From assembly GCF_042652345.1 (NCBI RefSeq), contig NZ_JBHSJJ010000017.1, positions 73,090-137,089 on the forward strand: a stretch of 64,000 nt of DNA, written 5' to 3'. The DNA is from Negadavirga shengliensis (lineage in GTDB: Bacteria; Bacteroidota; Bacteroidia; Cytophagales; Cyclobacteriaceae). Position 1 is the stretch's first letter; every line of letters starts with the position of its first letter. A program made the translations under genes and the position numbers. The notes under the pieces were generated by a model. The model saw nothing but the letters and a program-made list of their open reading frames with translations, was not told where the DNA came from and ran no database searches. This document shows, one piece after another, positions 36,501 to 46,582 of the stretch.

Positions 36501-37192
36501 GGCTGTATAAAATCGATGACCAGAACTGGATCAAAGTGGGTAATGCCATGCCCAAAGTTGTGGGTGGGATCATGAACGAGCTTAGCTACAAAAACTTCAC
36601 GCTAAGCGTACTGGCCGATTTTCAGATCGGAGGCCATGTAATGCCCACGGGAATCAACTGGATGATCAGCCGGGGATTGACTGAGGAAAGCCTGAATTAC
36701 ATGAACAAAGAAAGAGGTGGGCTTTCCTACTATGTCAATGATGAAGGTAAAGGCGTACAGACCGATGCCGCCCAGGGCCCCAATGGAGAAAGGGTTCATC
36801 ATGATGGGATGCTGATGGAAGGGGTGACAGCCGATGGCCAACCGAATACCAACGTGATTTCCCAGGCGCTGTATTATCAACGAACCTACAATTGGGGAGG
36901 TCCGCAGTACAGCCAGTCCAGGTATGAACTGTATATCCAGGAGAACACCTATTTCAAATTGAGGGAATTGTCCTTTGGATATGCTTTCCCTTCCCACATT
37001 GCGCGAAAAGTCGGGGCATCCAACCTGAACCTGTCGGTATTTGGAAGAAACCTTTTCTTCTTCTACAGAAACATCAAAGACCTGGATCCGGAAGTGCTCA
37101 CAGGGGGATCCAGGTGGTTCCAGACGCTCACCAGTGCAGGTACCAACCCGGCCACCAGGACGGGAGGTGTTATGTTAAGGGCCAGATTCTAA
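33551..37192 (+). CDS. SusC/RagA TonB-dependent outer membrane transporter with STN signalling domain
   Basis: About 1213 residues from the ATG at 33551; an ATG at 33521 would add ten residues. After a signal peptide ending near TAQVKS come an STN domain (about residues 45-100: NLSVENAFSRIEKETGFNF), a carboxypeptidase-D-like repeat (about 138-215: VRGTVADASGEPMPGVTVSV), the plug with IQIRGINSILG and ILKGASAAALYGSEA, and the 22-strand barrel ending VMLRARF. The STN domain links it to the FecR/sigma pair upstream. SusC proteins import oligosaccharides with TonB energy and a SusD lid, here the next gene after 30 bases. The substrate is unknown. Confidence 0.93.
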   Translation: MKNETVLLLIRMTKTFIHALILQCMTMTLLFAWNGTAQVKSIDKIMIQLEIDNLSVENAFSRIEKETGFNFVFAQKDVSGLETVSTNGKNKSLYDLLVDIAMQTPLEFKQVNNNIHVKRTKSGRRAAPQNAVIINVDVRGTVADASGEPMPGVTVSVPGTSIGTVTDLDGRFTLSVPEGSSLAFSYIGFRTEIVPVDGRTEFNIVLEEDVSALGEVVVTAFGVPRDERALGYATATIKSDELIKVGTPNFATALYGKAPGVRIQAGAGGATSAVNIQIRGINSILGRNQPLIILDGVPIRNEEVRNNDYWSDQRLRGNGLLDINPEDIENISILKGASAAALYGSEAVNGVVMITTKKGAAGVKGFAVDFNASYAVDKIAYLPRYQNVRGPGGPSHVFSLGQDDDGFIRYDGNIRGLANTTLNFGPEFDGQPVMSWDGQMRPYVAQENNYAALFNNPASSQVNVAISNSTENADIRLSLTRQDNEALSLNSKNSKNIANFNSTFRVSKRVTTDLMVNYINQNTANRPYSVDRMINNFTGMMTRFDNGAWYLDRYQTSRGYRFVTGTGQSITPEENIIRNGFLGDIADYVWRVNRHRSSELSNRVIGSLTNSVRITDELSLRARISTDYTYRYSEDRFATERPLAFGPSGAFGMGTEVFSILYGDVLLSYRKELTDEVTLTATAGYTARKETFSRVTRSTNGGLSTENLFDVVASANLPNNSSTRTFNVLDATLGTLNLDYKGIWYVEGTIRRDRISVMHPDNNTLYYPSANTSFILSDAVEMPHFISAAKLRGSWGIVGNYPDIYRANIAYTQNTLGTQQPGGANVLYTLIPGNFGNDGIRPEEKHEFEVGLNMKFAQDRFGFDVSYYNAQIRDQILDLTLPWSAGAGSVLTNIGTLRNKGIEASLYGNVLRRTGGLNWDVTVNLARNRNIVEKLTDNATEILHADYDGNAAQLRSTVGQPMGDFYARPVETNASGQKIVQPNGLYKIDDQNWIKVGNAMPKVVGGIMNELSYKNFTLSVLADFQIGGHVMPTGINWMISRGLTEESLNYMNKERGGLSYYVNDEGKGVQTDAAQGPNGERVHHDGMLMEGVTADGQPNTNVISQALYYQRTYNWGGPQYSQSRYELYIQENTYFKLRELSFGYAFPSHIARKVGASNLNLSVFGRNLFFFYRNIKDLDPEVLTGGSRWFQTLTSAGTNPATRTGGVMLRARF

Positions 37193-37222
37193 TTTGATTG
37201 ATTTCATTAAACAAGACATACC

Positions 37223-38806
37223 ATGAAAATAAAAATAATATTGATGACCGGTTTGTTGGCAGGCAGTCTCGCTGGTTGTAAAATGTCCGATTTCGAGGAA
37301 AACTATACGGACCCCTCTAAACTACCTGAAACGACGGTGGGGAAGCAGTTTACAGGAATGATCTTTCAAAACAGGGGGGACGTATTGCCCAGCTACTGGA
37401 ATTACTTTGTCATACACCGGCTCACCTCTAACAGGTACAACCAGGCTGTGGGATGGGTCAATGTGGAAAACCAATATGTGCCCGGTTCTGCGGCTGTAAA
37501 TGATCGCTGGAACAGATACTACCAATTTGTGGCGCAATACCGGGAAGTAGAGAAGGTATATGCCGGCTTATCTGATGCGGAAAAGAACGAAAGGAGAATC
37601 TATATGATTGCGGCGGCCACCTATTTCTATGATTTTACGCAACAAATGATCGATCTTTACGGAGATTTGCCCTGGAGTCAAGCAGGTATGCTCAGTACCA
37701 ATGGGGGCGATTATACCAAATCCTACCCGGCTTATGACCAGGCGGAAAGTATCTATACAAAAATGCTGGATGATCTTGCCGGGTTTGCGGATGAATTGAG
37801 GACGATTTCACTGAATCAGGCTGTAGAAGCGGAGTTTAAAACCCAGGATTTGATCAATTGGGGTGACATCGACATGTGGAGGAAGTATGTCAATTCCTTA
37901 AGATTAAGGATGCTTACCAGGGTAAGTGGTACCGGCGGGTTCGGTTCCAGAGCGAAATCCGAAATCAATGCAATCTTATCCAATCCGGGTAACTATCCGA
38001 TTGTCACCAGTAATGCCGACAACATCACCTTTAGGATTCATGAACTGGGGACCTTGATGTCTGCTACTGATTTTCAAAGCGGACTGGAAGACTGGGATGG
38101 AAACATTGCCGGAAAAGCCATTATAGATCATATGTTGGACAATAATGATCCAAGGTTATCCTATATCTTTGAGCCGGGAGAAAATGCGGAGGGGGCATAT
38201 ATGGGGCTGGATCCTTTGATGAATCCATCGGCACAAAATGAGCTTGTCGGAACCCTGACATTGTCGAGATACAACAGATCCACCATAAGCAGAAACCAGT
38301 ACTTCCCGGGTTTGCTGGTCACCGCTGCCGAAGTACATTTGTTGGCTGCCGAATACTATCTGCGAGAAAATCTGAATGCCCAGGCCAGGGATCATTATGA
38401 AGAGGCTATTCGTCAGTCAATGGGCTTTTATCAGTTTCTCAGAAGTCTAAGTAACAACAGTGAGTCACCTGCTCCGGTTGTCCCTACGGCAGCTGACATG
38501 GCCGCCTATTTGGCCCAGCCTGCTATCTCATGGGATGCGGCCGCTTCATTGGATGACAGGATTGGCCTGATTGCCAGGCAAAAATGGCTTCATTTAAACG
38601 TGGTTCAGCCTAATGAAAACTGGGCGGAACTCAGAAGACTGGATGCACTGGGCCTTGTTTTCCGGAACGATGATTCCAATCAGCAAAGTCAGCCTCCTTC
38701 CAGGTGGATGTATCCAGGAGTGGAGCAGTCGTTCAATGCTGCAAACTATTCCGCTGTTCAGAGCAAGGACAAACTCACCACCAAGATTTTCTGGGACGTG
38801 GATTAA
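37223..38806 (+). CDS. SusD/RagB-like surface lipoprotein
   Basis: The 527-aa protein has a lipoprotein leader with Cys at about residue 19 (AGSLAGCKMSD). The tetratricopeptide-like core includes AAATYFYDFTQQMIDLYGDLPW and a C-terminal LIARQKWLHLNVVQPNENWAELRR, typical of the SusD-like_2 branch rather than the classical starch SusD. It caps the SusC transporter encoded 30 bases upstream and gives substrate specificity. A strong terminator follows 30 bases after its stop, closing this operon. Confidence 0.9.
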   Translation: MKIKIILMTGLLAGSLAGCKMSDFEENYTDPSKLPETTVGKQFTGMIFQNRGDVLPSYWNYFVIHRLTSNRYNQAVGWVNVENQYVPGSAAVNDRWNRYYQFVAQYREVEKVYAGLSDAEKNERRIYMIAAATYFYDFTQQMIDLYGDLPWSQAGMLSTNGGDYTKSYPAYDQAESIYTKMLDDLAGFADELRTISLNQAVEAEFKTQDLINWGDIDMWRKYVNSLRLRMLTRVSGTGGFGSRAKSEINAILSNPGNYPIVTSNADNITFRIHELGTLMSATDFQSGLEDWDGNIAGKAIIDHMLDNNDPRLSYIFEPGENAEGAYMGLDPLMNPSAQNELVGTLTLSRYNRSTISRNQYFPGLLVTAAEVHLLAAEYYLRENLNAQARDHYEEAIRQSMGFYQFLRSLSNNSESPAPVVPTAADMAAYLAQPAISWDAAASLDDRIGLIARQKWLHLNVVQPNENWAELRRLDALGLVFRNDDSNQQSQPPSRWMYPGVEQSFNAANYSAVQSKDKLTTKIFWDVD

Positions 38807-38835
38807 GGATTTGTAGAAAGATGAACCTATTAACG

Positions 38836-38861
38836 AGCCGGGCAAGATACCCGGCTTTTTT
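38836..38861 (+). terminator. Rho-independent terminator of the sigma-FecR-SusCD operon
   Basis: AGCCGGG (38836-38842) pairs with CCCGGCT (38850-38856) around a 7-base loop and is followed by six T bases. It separates the first SusCD unit from the GH31 gene. Confidence 0.85.
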
Positions 38862-39065
38862 CATATGTCCCGGTATGGGCGATGATGATGGGCTGTGTGT
38901 CCACACCGGAGTCCAGTAGTGTGGTTGTCTTTTATGGTATGATTTTACAGATGGCGTCATGTTAATTCATAATGACACCTTTTTGGAAACATGGAAGCCC
39001 CCGGAATGTTTTTTTTAATAAGAGATTTGAAGGCTAAATGTTCTCCTGAAAACTTTTCCCTTTAA

Positions 39066-41930
39066 ATGAGAAACCGAAAAAAGCTATTGAATCTCTTGGC
39101 ACTGCTGATCTTTGCAGCATGTGCTGAACCTCCATATCAACAAACGGAAGATGGTGTTGTGATTACCTTGTACCAACGACATAAAACGGACGCCCAAAGG
39201 ATTCGCTTACGGGTTTTGGGAGATGAGCTCATTCATGTTTCGGCCACTCCTGAAGATGAATTTTCCGGTGATTCCAGTTTGATTGTCATTCCGGGACTTC
39301 GAACAGTTCCCTATACGATAGCGGATACCGGTGATTCCATAGCATTAAGCACGGCCCGGCTGGATGTATCGGTCTCCAAATCGGATGGTGGGATAACTTT
39401 TAAGGATAAAGCCGGTCGGGTAATTCTGGCCGAGAAGCAGGGGGGAGGCAAGTCGTTTACGCCTATTGAGGTAGAGGGAACAATGGGCTATTCGATCAGG
39501 CAGCTGTTTGATTCCCCGGATGATGAAGCATTTTACGGATTGGGGCAGCACCAGGCTGATGAGTTTAATTATAAAGGAAAAAGCGAAGAGTTGTTTCAAT
39601 ACAATACCAAAGTATCTGTACCTTTTGTGGTTTCCAATAAAAACTATGGTCTCCTGTGGGACAGCTATTCTTTAAGCCGTTTTGGCGACAGCCGCGAATA
39701 TAAACAACTCAACCAGGTATTTACGCTGTATGATAAAGGAGGGCAACCAGGTGGCCTGACAGGGACCTATGAGTCCCAGGCCTTGGATTGGCCCAGAATG
39801 GTGCGCAGGGAAGATTCACTCCATTTTGAAAATATCAAAACAGTAAGGAATTTACCTGAAAATTTTCCTTTGAAAGGAGCTGATGTGACTTATGAGGGTA
39901 CTATCGAAGCACCCCACGACGGGACTTACCAGTTTAACCTGTATTACGCAGGGTATGTCAAAGTGTACCTGAATGATGAATTGGTGGTACCGCAGCGCTG
40001 GAGAACATCCTGGAATCCGAACAGCTATAAATTTACCTCTGAGTTGGGGGCTGGTAAGAAGGTTCCGTTGCGCATAGAATGGAAGCCCGATGGGGGAAGA
40101 TCGTATTTTGGATTGAGGGTACAGACGCCACAGGAAGCGGATGAATTGGACAAACAGGTGTGGTGGAGCGAGATGAACAAGAAGATGGATTATTATTTCA
40201 TCTACGGCGACTCTATGGACGAAATCATCAAGGGATACCGTACACTGACCGGCAAGTCTCCGATCATGCCAAAATGGGCGATGGGCTTCTGGCAGAGCCG
40301 CGAGAGGTATAAAACCCAGGATGAAATACTCAGTACGCTGCAGGAATTCCGGGACCGTAAGATTCCGATCGACAACATTGTCCTGGATTGGAACCACTGG
40401 CCCGAGGACGCCTGGGGAAGCCATGAGTTTGATGAGAGCCGTTTTCCGGACCCGAAAGCCATGGTGGATTCCATCCATGCGATGCACGGTAAGATGATGA
40501 TTTCGGTATGGCCCAAGTTTTATGCCAGCACCGAACATTACCGGGAGTTTGACAGGGAAGGCTGGATGTACCGGCAGGCCGTGAAGGACAGCATTAGGGA
40601 TTGGGTAGGTCCGGGATATGTTGGATCATTCTATGACGCCTATTCCCCGGGAGCCAGGAAGCTGTTTTGGAACCAGATACATGAACATTATTACCCATTG
40701 GGGATAGATGCGTGGTGGATGGATGCCAGTGAGCCCAACATCCTGGACTGTACGGATATGGATTACCGCAAAGCGCTTTCTGGCCCTACCGCCCTAGGAT
40801 CTTCTACAGAATATTTTAATACCTATGCGCTGATGAACGCTGAGGCAATTTACAACGGACAGCGCAGCGTGGCCCCTGATAAGCGCGTTTTCTTATTGAC
40901 CCGTTCAGGTTTTGCCGGTTTGCAGCGTTATTCCACGGCCACTTGGAGCGGTGACATTGCGACACGTTGGGAAGATATGAAAGCCCAGATTTCGGCTGGT
41001 CTTAATTTTGCCATGAGCGGCATCCCTTATTGGACCATGGACATTGGGGGATTTTGTGTGGAAGACCGGTATGTCAACGCGCAACTGGAGTACGATAAAA
41101 ACGGAAAGGAAAATGCCGATTTGAGGGAATGGCGGGAATTGAATACCCGATGGTATCAGTTTGGTGCCTTTACGCCGTTGTTCAGGGCCCACGGTCAATT
41201 CCCTTATCGTGAGCCATGGCACATCGCCCCTGAAGGCCATCCTGCCTACCAGTCTATATTGTATTACACCCATTTGCGTTATCGATTGATGCCGTACCTG
41301 TACACGCTGGCAGGCCAAACCTATTTTGATGACTACACCATCATGCGGCCGTTAGTGATGGATTTTCAGCATGACAGAGAGGTCGAAAATTTAAGTGATC
41401 AGTTTATGTTTGGGCCGGCTTTGATGGTATGTCCGGTTTATGAATACCAGGCACAGAACCGCGAGGTTTACTTTCCCAAAGGGACAAACTGGTACGACTT
41501 CTATACGGGAAGATACATCCAAGGAGGACAGCAGTTGAGGGTGGACGCTCCTTATGACCGGATCCCGTTGTATATCCGTGAAGGCGCCATCATTCCGGTC
41601 GGTCCTGACATACAGTACAGTGATGAAAAACCGGCAGAGACCATTGTCCTGTATGTCTACCGGGGACAAGACGGCAGTTTCACATTGTATGAGGATGAGG
41701 GAGCAAATTACAACTACGAAAAGGGTGGTTATTCAACCATCTCTTTCAGCTATGATGATACGAGGGGAATCCTGACTATCGGAGAGAGAGCAGGAGGGTT
41801 TGACGGGATGCTTGAGGACCGTAAATTTGTCATTGTGCCTGTAAGTAAAGAGAGACCACAGGCATTTGAAGACGAACCTCAGGGCAAAAAGGTGGGTTAC
41901 AACGGGACAGCTCAGACGATACCGCTATAA
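39066..41930 (+). CDS. GH31 alpha-xylosidase/glucosidase with PA14 insert, lipoprotein
   Basis: The 954-aa protein has a lipoprotein signal with Cys at about residue 19 (LIFAACAEPP). An N-terminal sandwich is followed by a PA14 domain (about 275-355, VTYEGTIEAPHDGTYQFNLYY and YFGLRVQTPQ), the (beta/alpha)8 barrel and a C-terminal DUF5110-like domain. The nucleophile is Asp553 in WWMDASEPN and the acid/base Asp630 in WSGDIATRWEDM. The PA14-GH31 layout is that of the Bacteroides ovatus alpha-xylosidase BoGH31A, which trims xyloglucan oligosaccharides. Alpha-glucosidase activity cannot be excluded. It precedes the hybrid regulator by 163 bases and probably belongs to the second utilisation locus. 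Confidence 0.9.
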   Translation: MRNRKKLLNLLALLIFAACAEPPYQQTEDGVVITLYQRHKTDAQRIRLRVLGDELIHVSATPEDEFSGDSSLIVIPGLRTVPYTIADTGDSIALSTARLDVSVSKSDGGITFKDKAGRVILAEKQGGGKSFTPIEVEGTMGYSIRQLFDSPDDEAFYGLGQHQADEFNYKGKSEELFQYNTKVSVPFVVSNKNYGLLWDSYSLSRFGDSREYKQLNQVFTLYDKGGQPGGLTGTYESQALDWPRMVRREDSLHFENIKTVRNLPENFPLKGADVTYEGTIEAPHDGTYQFNLYYAGYVKVYLNDELVVPQRWRTSWNPNSYKFTSELGAGKKVPLRIEWKPDGGRSYFGLRVQTPQEADELDKQVWWSEMNKKMDYYFIYGDSMDEIIKGYRTLTGKSPIMPKWAMGFWQSRERYKTQDEILSTLQEFRDRKIPIDNIVLDWNHWPEDAWGSHEFDESRFPDPKAMVDSIHAMHGKMMISVWPKFYASTEHYREFDREGWMYRQAVKDSIRDWVGPGYVGSFYDAYSPGARKLFWNQIHEHYYPLGIDAWWMDASEPNILDCTDMDYRKALSGPTALGSSTEYFNTYALMNAEAIYNGQRSVAPDKRVFLLTRSGFAGLQRYSTATWSGDIATRWEDMKAQISAGLNFAMSGIPYWTMDIGGFCVEDRYVNAQLEYDKNGKENADLREWRELNTRWYQFGAFTPLFRAHGQFPYREPWHIAPEGHPAYQSILYYTHLRYRLMPYLYTLAGQTYFDDYTIMRPLVMDFQHDREVENLSDQFMFGPALMVCPVYEYQAQNREVYFPKGTNWYDFYTGRYIQGGQQLRVDAPYDRIPLYIREGAIIPVGPDIQYSDEKPAETIVLYVYRGQDGSFTLYEDEGANYNYEKGGYSTISFSYDDTRGILTIGERAGGFDGMLEDRKFVIVPVSKERPQAFEDEPQGKKVGYNGTAQTIPL

Positions 41931-42022
41931 ATGGATATCAGGTTCCGGTCGCCGGAAGTAGACTGGGGCCATTTGCAGGATGAGCCAAAACCCATTGGTT
42001 CATCCTGTAAAATTTCCCGAAA

Positions 42023-42051
42023 TTTGAGGATAAATAATAATTGTATTTTTC
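42023..42051 (+). promoter_or_regulatory. Candidate Bacteroidota promoter before the hybrid regulator
   Basis: TTTG (42023-42026) and TATTTTTC (42044-42051) resemble the -33 TTTG and -7 TAnnTTTG boxes with a 17-base spacer, slightly shorter than usual. It lies 43 bases before the start codon of the hybrid two-component gene. Confidence 0.3.
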
Positions 42052-42093
42052 TATCTTAAATACCACAAATAGCTAACGATTGGTAATAAGTAT

Positions 42094-45000
42094 ATGGCTG
42101 GTGATGTAGTCCGGGTTTTCTGTACACTGATTTTAGTGTTTACACATGCCGCTAGGCTGATGGCGCAGCAGCCTTTTCAATTTCAATACCTTACGACGAA
42201 AGACGGGCTTTCCAATAGCAGCGTCAGTGCTGTATTAAAGGACAGCTATGGTTTTTTATGGATTGGCACCGAATCGGGATTGAACCGCTACGATGGCTAC
42301 GGGTTTAAGGCCTATACTGAGGAGCCCGGAGTACCTCATACCATTGTATCCAACAATATTTCGGGGTTGCAGGAGGACGGGCTGGGTAATATCTGGATCA
42401 GCAGCCCTACCTATATGGTGTATAATCGTAACAAGGATAATTTTATTACTGACGTGTCTGTTTTTTTACAGGAATTGGGTATTCACGTGGATCGCAATTA
42501 CCATGTATACGTAGACAAAAAAAAGGATCTATGGGTGCTGAGTGAACAAAAAATATATCACTACGACACCCGTGGAAAACACGTCAAGGTTTTCAATATA
42601 AATGTACGGTTGGATGAAGTGGTTTCGGTTGCGCTCAGCGATGGCGGTGAATATTTGTATGGTATCTTGAAACCGGGAGAACTCTGGCAATTGGACAAAC
42701 GAACCGGAGATCAGAAACTACATACCCTGACAGATATAGAATATCCGGAAATCTACAGCAAAGTATATGCTGACAGTCACGGCGGCCTATGGCTTTTTTC
42801 CGGTAAGTCCGGTCTGGTATATTACAGGAGGACTCCGGATGCCGATTGGAATAAGCTGCTCATGGGGTCGTCGACCAAAGGCATAAGCAACAGGATCTTG
42901 GAAATACTCGATGATGAGAGTGGCCATATCTGGATAGGTACCGATCACAATGGACTGTTTATTTACGACAGATCAAGCGAAACCCTCACCAACTTGCTGG
43001 AGGGGCAGGGAAAAAACACATCGATTTCTTCAAATAATGTGGTATGCCTATACAGAGACGATAGTGGCGTTATATGGGTCGGTCACAACAAGAAGGGGTT
43101 GTCGTATTACCATAATAGTTTTAATAATATCATCAATGTGGACGATCCGGAATGCACGGATGTAAGTGTTATCCTGGAGGATAGTAAAGGGAATATTTGG
43201 TTGGGAACAGATGGTAATGGCCTGTTCCTAAAAGAAAATGCAGGAGAAGGAAGCATCAAAAAACAGCCGATAGGCAACAACATCGCCGTGGTTTCTTTGT
43301 TGGAAGACAGCAGGGGTCGGGTCTGGATTGGGACATACTTGGAAGGTCTTTTTTGCTATGAAAATGGGGCATTTAGAAGATATGCCAGCCACAATAGCGG
43401 GCTAATATCTGATGATATTTGGAACCTTAAGGAGGATAGATACGGGAATCTGTGGATCGGAACCTTGGCTGGTGGCGGGCTACAATGTTTGCCTCATGGC
43501 AAAGGGAGCCTGGACTCCCTCCATACCATCTGCGAAGACATCAGATACCCACTCGATATGTACTATGATGGAGGAGACAAACTCTACATTGGTACCGTCA
43601 ACGGACTTTGGGTGGTGGATATCGTGACCGGCGAGTACACCGTTCATTTTCAAAACAAGAAAGGAACGCAGGAATTTGGTAATTGGACAATTTCCAACGT
43701 GTATAAGGAAAAGAATGGAATTATCTGGTTAGGTCATTCACGTGGTTTGACCTTGTGGGATACGAAGAAGGATACGCTGTATTACTTTAACAAGGAAAAG
43801 GGACTGGGCGATGAATTGATTCGAGGCATCATTGAAGATGACAATCAGCATATATGGGTGACAACGAGTAACGGATTGTCTGTGCTCTCGGTCGAACGGG
43901 ATCAAGGAGAGGTGGCCGCAGTTGGCATTCGAAACTTTTCCACCGGGGACGGGTTTAAGGACAGCTATTTTAACAACCGTTCCATCTATAAACTTCGCAA
44001 CGGCGATATCCTTTTTGGCGGAACAGAGGGGTTTAGCATTGTCAATCCCAACAAATTGGTGGAAAAGAAACAGCCCCTTGCCAAGGTGATCTTTACGGGA
44101 TTGAGCATCGGGAACAACGATATCGAAGTAGACTCGCCTTATAATGGGAGTACCTTATTAAAGCGTCCGATGGAGCAAACTGACTCGCTGACTTTCCGGC
44201 ATAACGATAAGCTGATCGCGTTGCAGTTTACCACTGGGGACCTGCTGCGCGCCGACAAGGTAAAATATGCCTACAAGTTGGATGGATTCAATGATGAGTG
44301 GATCAACATACGCGACAATAGGATTGTGTTTTCTTCATTGTCTCCCGGAAGCTACAAACTCTCTGTCAAGGCTTGCAACAGCGACGGGGTTTGGAATGAA
44401 GAGGCCTCGATTTTGAATATCTTCGTCATGCCGCCTTTTTATCGCACACAGTGGGCGATTGCATTATATATAGTCTTCGGGATAGGTGCTTTTTTGTATG
44501 TGATTTATCGTACGCGAAAGCATCACTATGCCAGGCTTGAGCAGCAAAGAATACAACTGGAGCGTGAGCAGGAAGTCAGCCTCAACGAAATGAAACTCAG
44601 GTTTTTTACCAATGTCAGCCACGATTTGCGAACCCCGTTGACGCTGATCACTGCGCCTTTGCAGACCATTCTTGAGGAGGATTTGGGAGACGGCTTGCGT
44701 CAAAAGCTGGGATTGGTCAAGAAGAATGCAGAACAATTGCTGAGACTGATCAATTCCTTGCTTGATTTCCGGAAACTCGATGCCGGCGCTGAATCTCTGC
44801 ACATGAGACAGGGGGATTTCGTGGGGTTTTTAAGGAACATATGTTTACCCTTTCATGATTACGCCGTTGATCGGCATATGAGCTTCGCCTTCACTTGTGA
44901 AGCGGATTGCCTCATGATGCAGTTTGACGCGGCCAAGGTACAGAAGATCATGCTCAATTTACTCTCCAACGCTTTTAAGTTTACTCAGGGCGGAGGTACA

Positions 45001-46095
45001 ATCGAAGTTGATCTTCGCAGGCAGGAGGATATGGTCTACGTAAGTGTGCTGGATTCTGGGCAGGGTATCGGCGATACCGACAAAGTGCACATTTTCGAAC
45101 GGTTTTATCAGGCCACCCAGGCAAAGGATAGCTTGGGCAGCGGAATCGGCCTTCATATTGTAAGCGAGTATGTCGGTATGCATGGGGGGACCATCACCGT
45201 GAAGGACAATGTGCCACGGGGAAGTGTCTTCACTTTTACGCTACCGATCACCGGGACCGGGAAGGTGGAGGAACTGGGTCCCGAAGACATATCAATGGAT
45301 GAGATGGCAGAGAGGGTGGATGGACAAAATCCGCTCACGCATCCTGTATTGCTGTTTGTGGATGACAATCAAGACTTCTGCGCGTTTATGGCAGACAGCC
45401 TGTCGGATGAATATACCGTATTGCTGGCCAATAACGGTCAGGAGGCCATAGAGCAACTGGACAAGCAAGATGTCCATGTAGTGATAAGCGATGTCATGAT
45501 GCCCGTCATGGATGGTACTGAACTTTGCCGTCGGATAAAGACAAATATCCACTGGTCTCATATTCCGGTTATCTTACTGACCGCCAGAACGGCCGAAGAA
45601 TATCAGATAGAGGGACTGGAATTAGGGGCGGATGATTACCTGACCAAACCTTTCAATTTTAATCTTCTGAAATTGCGTATCCGCAAGTTTTTGGAATGGA
45701 CAGAGAAATGCCATATTTCGTTTAGCCAGAAAATGGACGTCACCCCCAGTGAAATAACCATCACCCCTTTGGACCAGCAACTGATCGAAAAAGCCATTAA
45801 AGTGGTGGAAGAACATATCACCGATACGGAATTTTCCGTGGAGGAACTGGGCAGCGAGGTTGGTCTTAGCAGAAGCCACTTATATAAAAAATTGATGAGC
45901 ATCACCGGAAAAGGACCGGCTGAGTTTATCCGTACCATTCGCCTGAAACGGGGCAGACAACTTTTGGAGAAAAGCCAGATGCAAATTGCAGAAGTGGCTT
46001 ATAGTGTAGGCTTCAATTCGCCAAAGAGGTTCACAATCAATTTTAAAAGTGAATTTGGCATTTCACCTTCAGAATATCTGCGTAGCAAAAAATAA
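42094..46095 (+). CDS. Hybrid two-component system regulator (HTCS)
   Basis: The 1333-aa protein combines sensor, kinase, receiver and DNA-binding domain. A signal sequence (to about residue 25) leads into a periplasmic sensor of about 14 'two-component propeller' repeats such as DGLGNIWISS and SRGRVWIGT, followed by a Y_Y_Y domain (about 700-785). After a membrane helix (about 786-807) come HisKA with His843 in NVSHDLRTPLT, an ATPase domain (NLLSNAFKFT, GSGIGLHIV), a receiver with phospho-acceptor Asp1133 in VISDVMMPVMDG, and a C-terminal AraC-type helix-turn-helix (SRSHLYKKLMSITGKGP, VGFNSPKRFTINFK). It should sense an oligosaccharide and switch on the SusC-SusD-SGBP-GH5 genes that follow. 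Confidence 0.95.
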   Translation: MAGDVVRVFCTLILVFTHAARLMAQQPFQFQYLTTKDGLSNSSVSAVLKDSYGFLWIGTESGLNRYDGYGFKAYTEEPGVPHTIVSNNISGLQEDGLGNIWISSPTYMVYNRNKDNFITDVSVFLQELGIHVDRNYHVYVDKKKDLWVLSEQKIYHYDTRGKHVKVFNINVRLDEVVSVALSDGGEYLYGILKPGELWQLDKRTGDQKLHTLTDIEYPEIYSKVYADSHGGLWLFSGKSGLVYYRRTPDADWNKLLMGSSTKGISNRILEILDDESGHIWIGTDHNGLFIYDRSSETLTNLLEGQGKNTSISSNNVVCLYRDDSGVIWVGHNKKGLSYYHNSFNNIINVDDPECTDVSVILEDSKGNIWLGTDGNGLFLKENAGEGSIKKQPIGNNIAVVSLLEDSRGRVWIGTYLEGLFCYENGAFRRYASHNSGLISDDIWNLKEDRYGNLWIGTLAGGGLQCLPHGKGSLDSLHTICEDIRYPLDMYYDGGDKLYIGTVNGLWVVDIVTGEYTVHFQNKKGTQEFGNWTISNVYKEKNGIIWLGHSRGLTLWDTKKDTLYYFNKEKGLGDELIRGIIEDDNQHIWVTTSNGLSVLSVERDQGEVAAVGIRNFSTGDGFKDSYFNNRSIYKLRNGDILFGGTEGFSIVNPNKLVEKKQPLAKVIFTGLSIGNNDIEVDSPYNGSTLLKRPMEQTDSLTFRHNDKLIALQFTTGDLLRADKVKYAYKLDGFNDEWINIRDNRIVFSSLSPGSYKLSVKACNSDGVWNEEASILNIFVMPPFYRTQWAIALYIVFGIGAFLYVIYRTRKHHYARLEQQRIQLEREQEVSLNEMKLRFFTNVSHDLRTPLTLITAPLQTILEEDLGDGLRQKLGLVKKNAEQLLRLINSLLDFRKLDAGAESLHMRQGDFVGFLRNICLPFHDYAVDRHMSFAFTCEADCLMMQFDAAKVQKIMLNLLSNAFKFTQGGGTIEVDLRRQEDMVYVSVLDSGQGIGDTDKVHIFERFYQATQAKDSLGSGIGLHIVSEYVGMHGGTITVKDNVPRGSVFTFTLPITGTGKVEELGPEDISMDEMAERVDGQNPLTHPVLLFVDDNQDFCAFMADSLSDEYTVLLANNGQEAIEQLDKQDVHVVISDVMMPVMDGTELCRRIKTNIHWSHIPVILLTARTAEEYQIEGLELGADDYLTKPFNFNLLKLRIRKFLEWTEKCHISFSQKMDVTPSEITITPLDQQLIEKAIKVVEEHITDTEFSVEELGSEVGLSRSHLYKKLMSITGKGPAEFIRTIRLKRGRQLLEKSQMQIAEVAYSVGFNSPKRFTINFKSEFGISPSEYLRSKK

Positions 46096-46582
46096 CGGGG
46101 ACCCGAAGTAAGGATGTTCTAAAAATGGGGTCATCGTTCCCGGTAGCTATCCGGTGGACCCTTTTTTGAAGGCATGGGTGGGGGGAAAGGTTGCGGCCGT
46201 CCCGTTAATGAGTGGGATTCCCCCGGAATCCAAATCCTGCTGGTCAGCGGCCTCACCTTGAAACAGCCGCCCCGGACACTTCTTTTTTAAAAAACAAGCC
46301 CGACTAAGTAAAAAAAGCCCTGTTATCCCCTTTCCGAAACCGGGACTTGTTTCGCAGGTGACTTAAGCCGTCCTAGGATTCCGGAAACAGCCTGCCACGG
46401 TTATTTTTCTTGCTCTTTTTTCATTGAAGATATGATGCTGATGATAGAAAAAAGGGGGGTAAAACATCAAAGCCCCTTATTAAAAACATAACGAACCCTG
46501 CCCAGGTAATGGAATCAATACATTTACCATGTTAAGTGGCCGCCTGAAAGGTCGCTGTCTCAAAATAACCTAAAAATGTATT
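46096..46582. other. Gap between the HTCS gene and its SusCD operon
   Basis: No gene is seen in 487 bases. A long imperfect inverted repeat (arms near AAACAAGCCCG and CGGGACTTGTTT, about 46290-46352) could serve as the terminator of the HTCS gene. The last 150 bases are AT-rich and likely hold the promoter and the regulator's binding site before SusC; no clear direct repeat was found there. Confidence 0.4.
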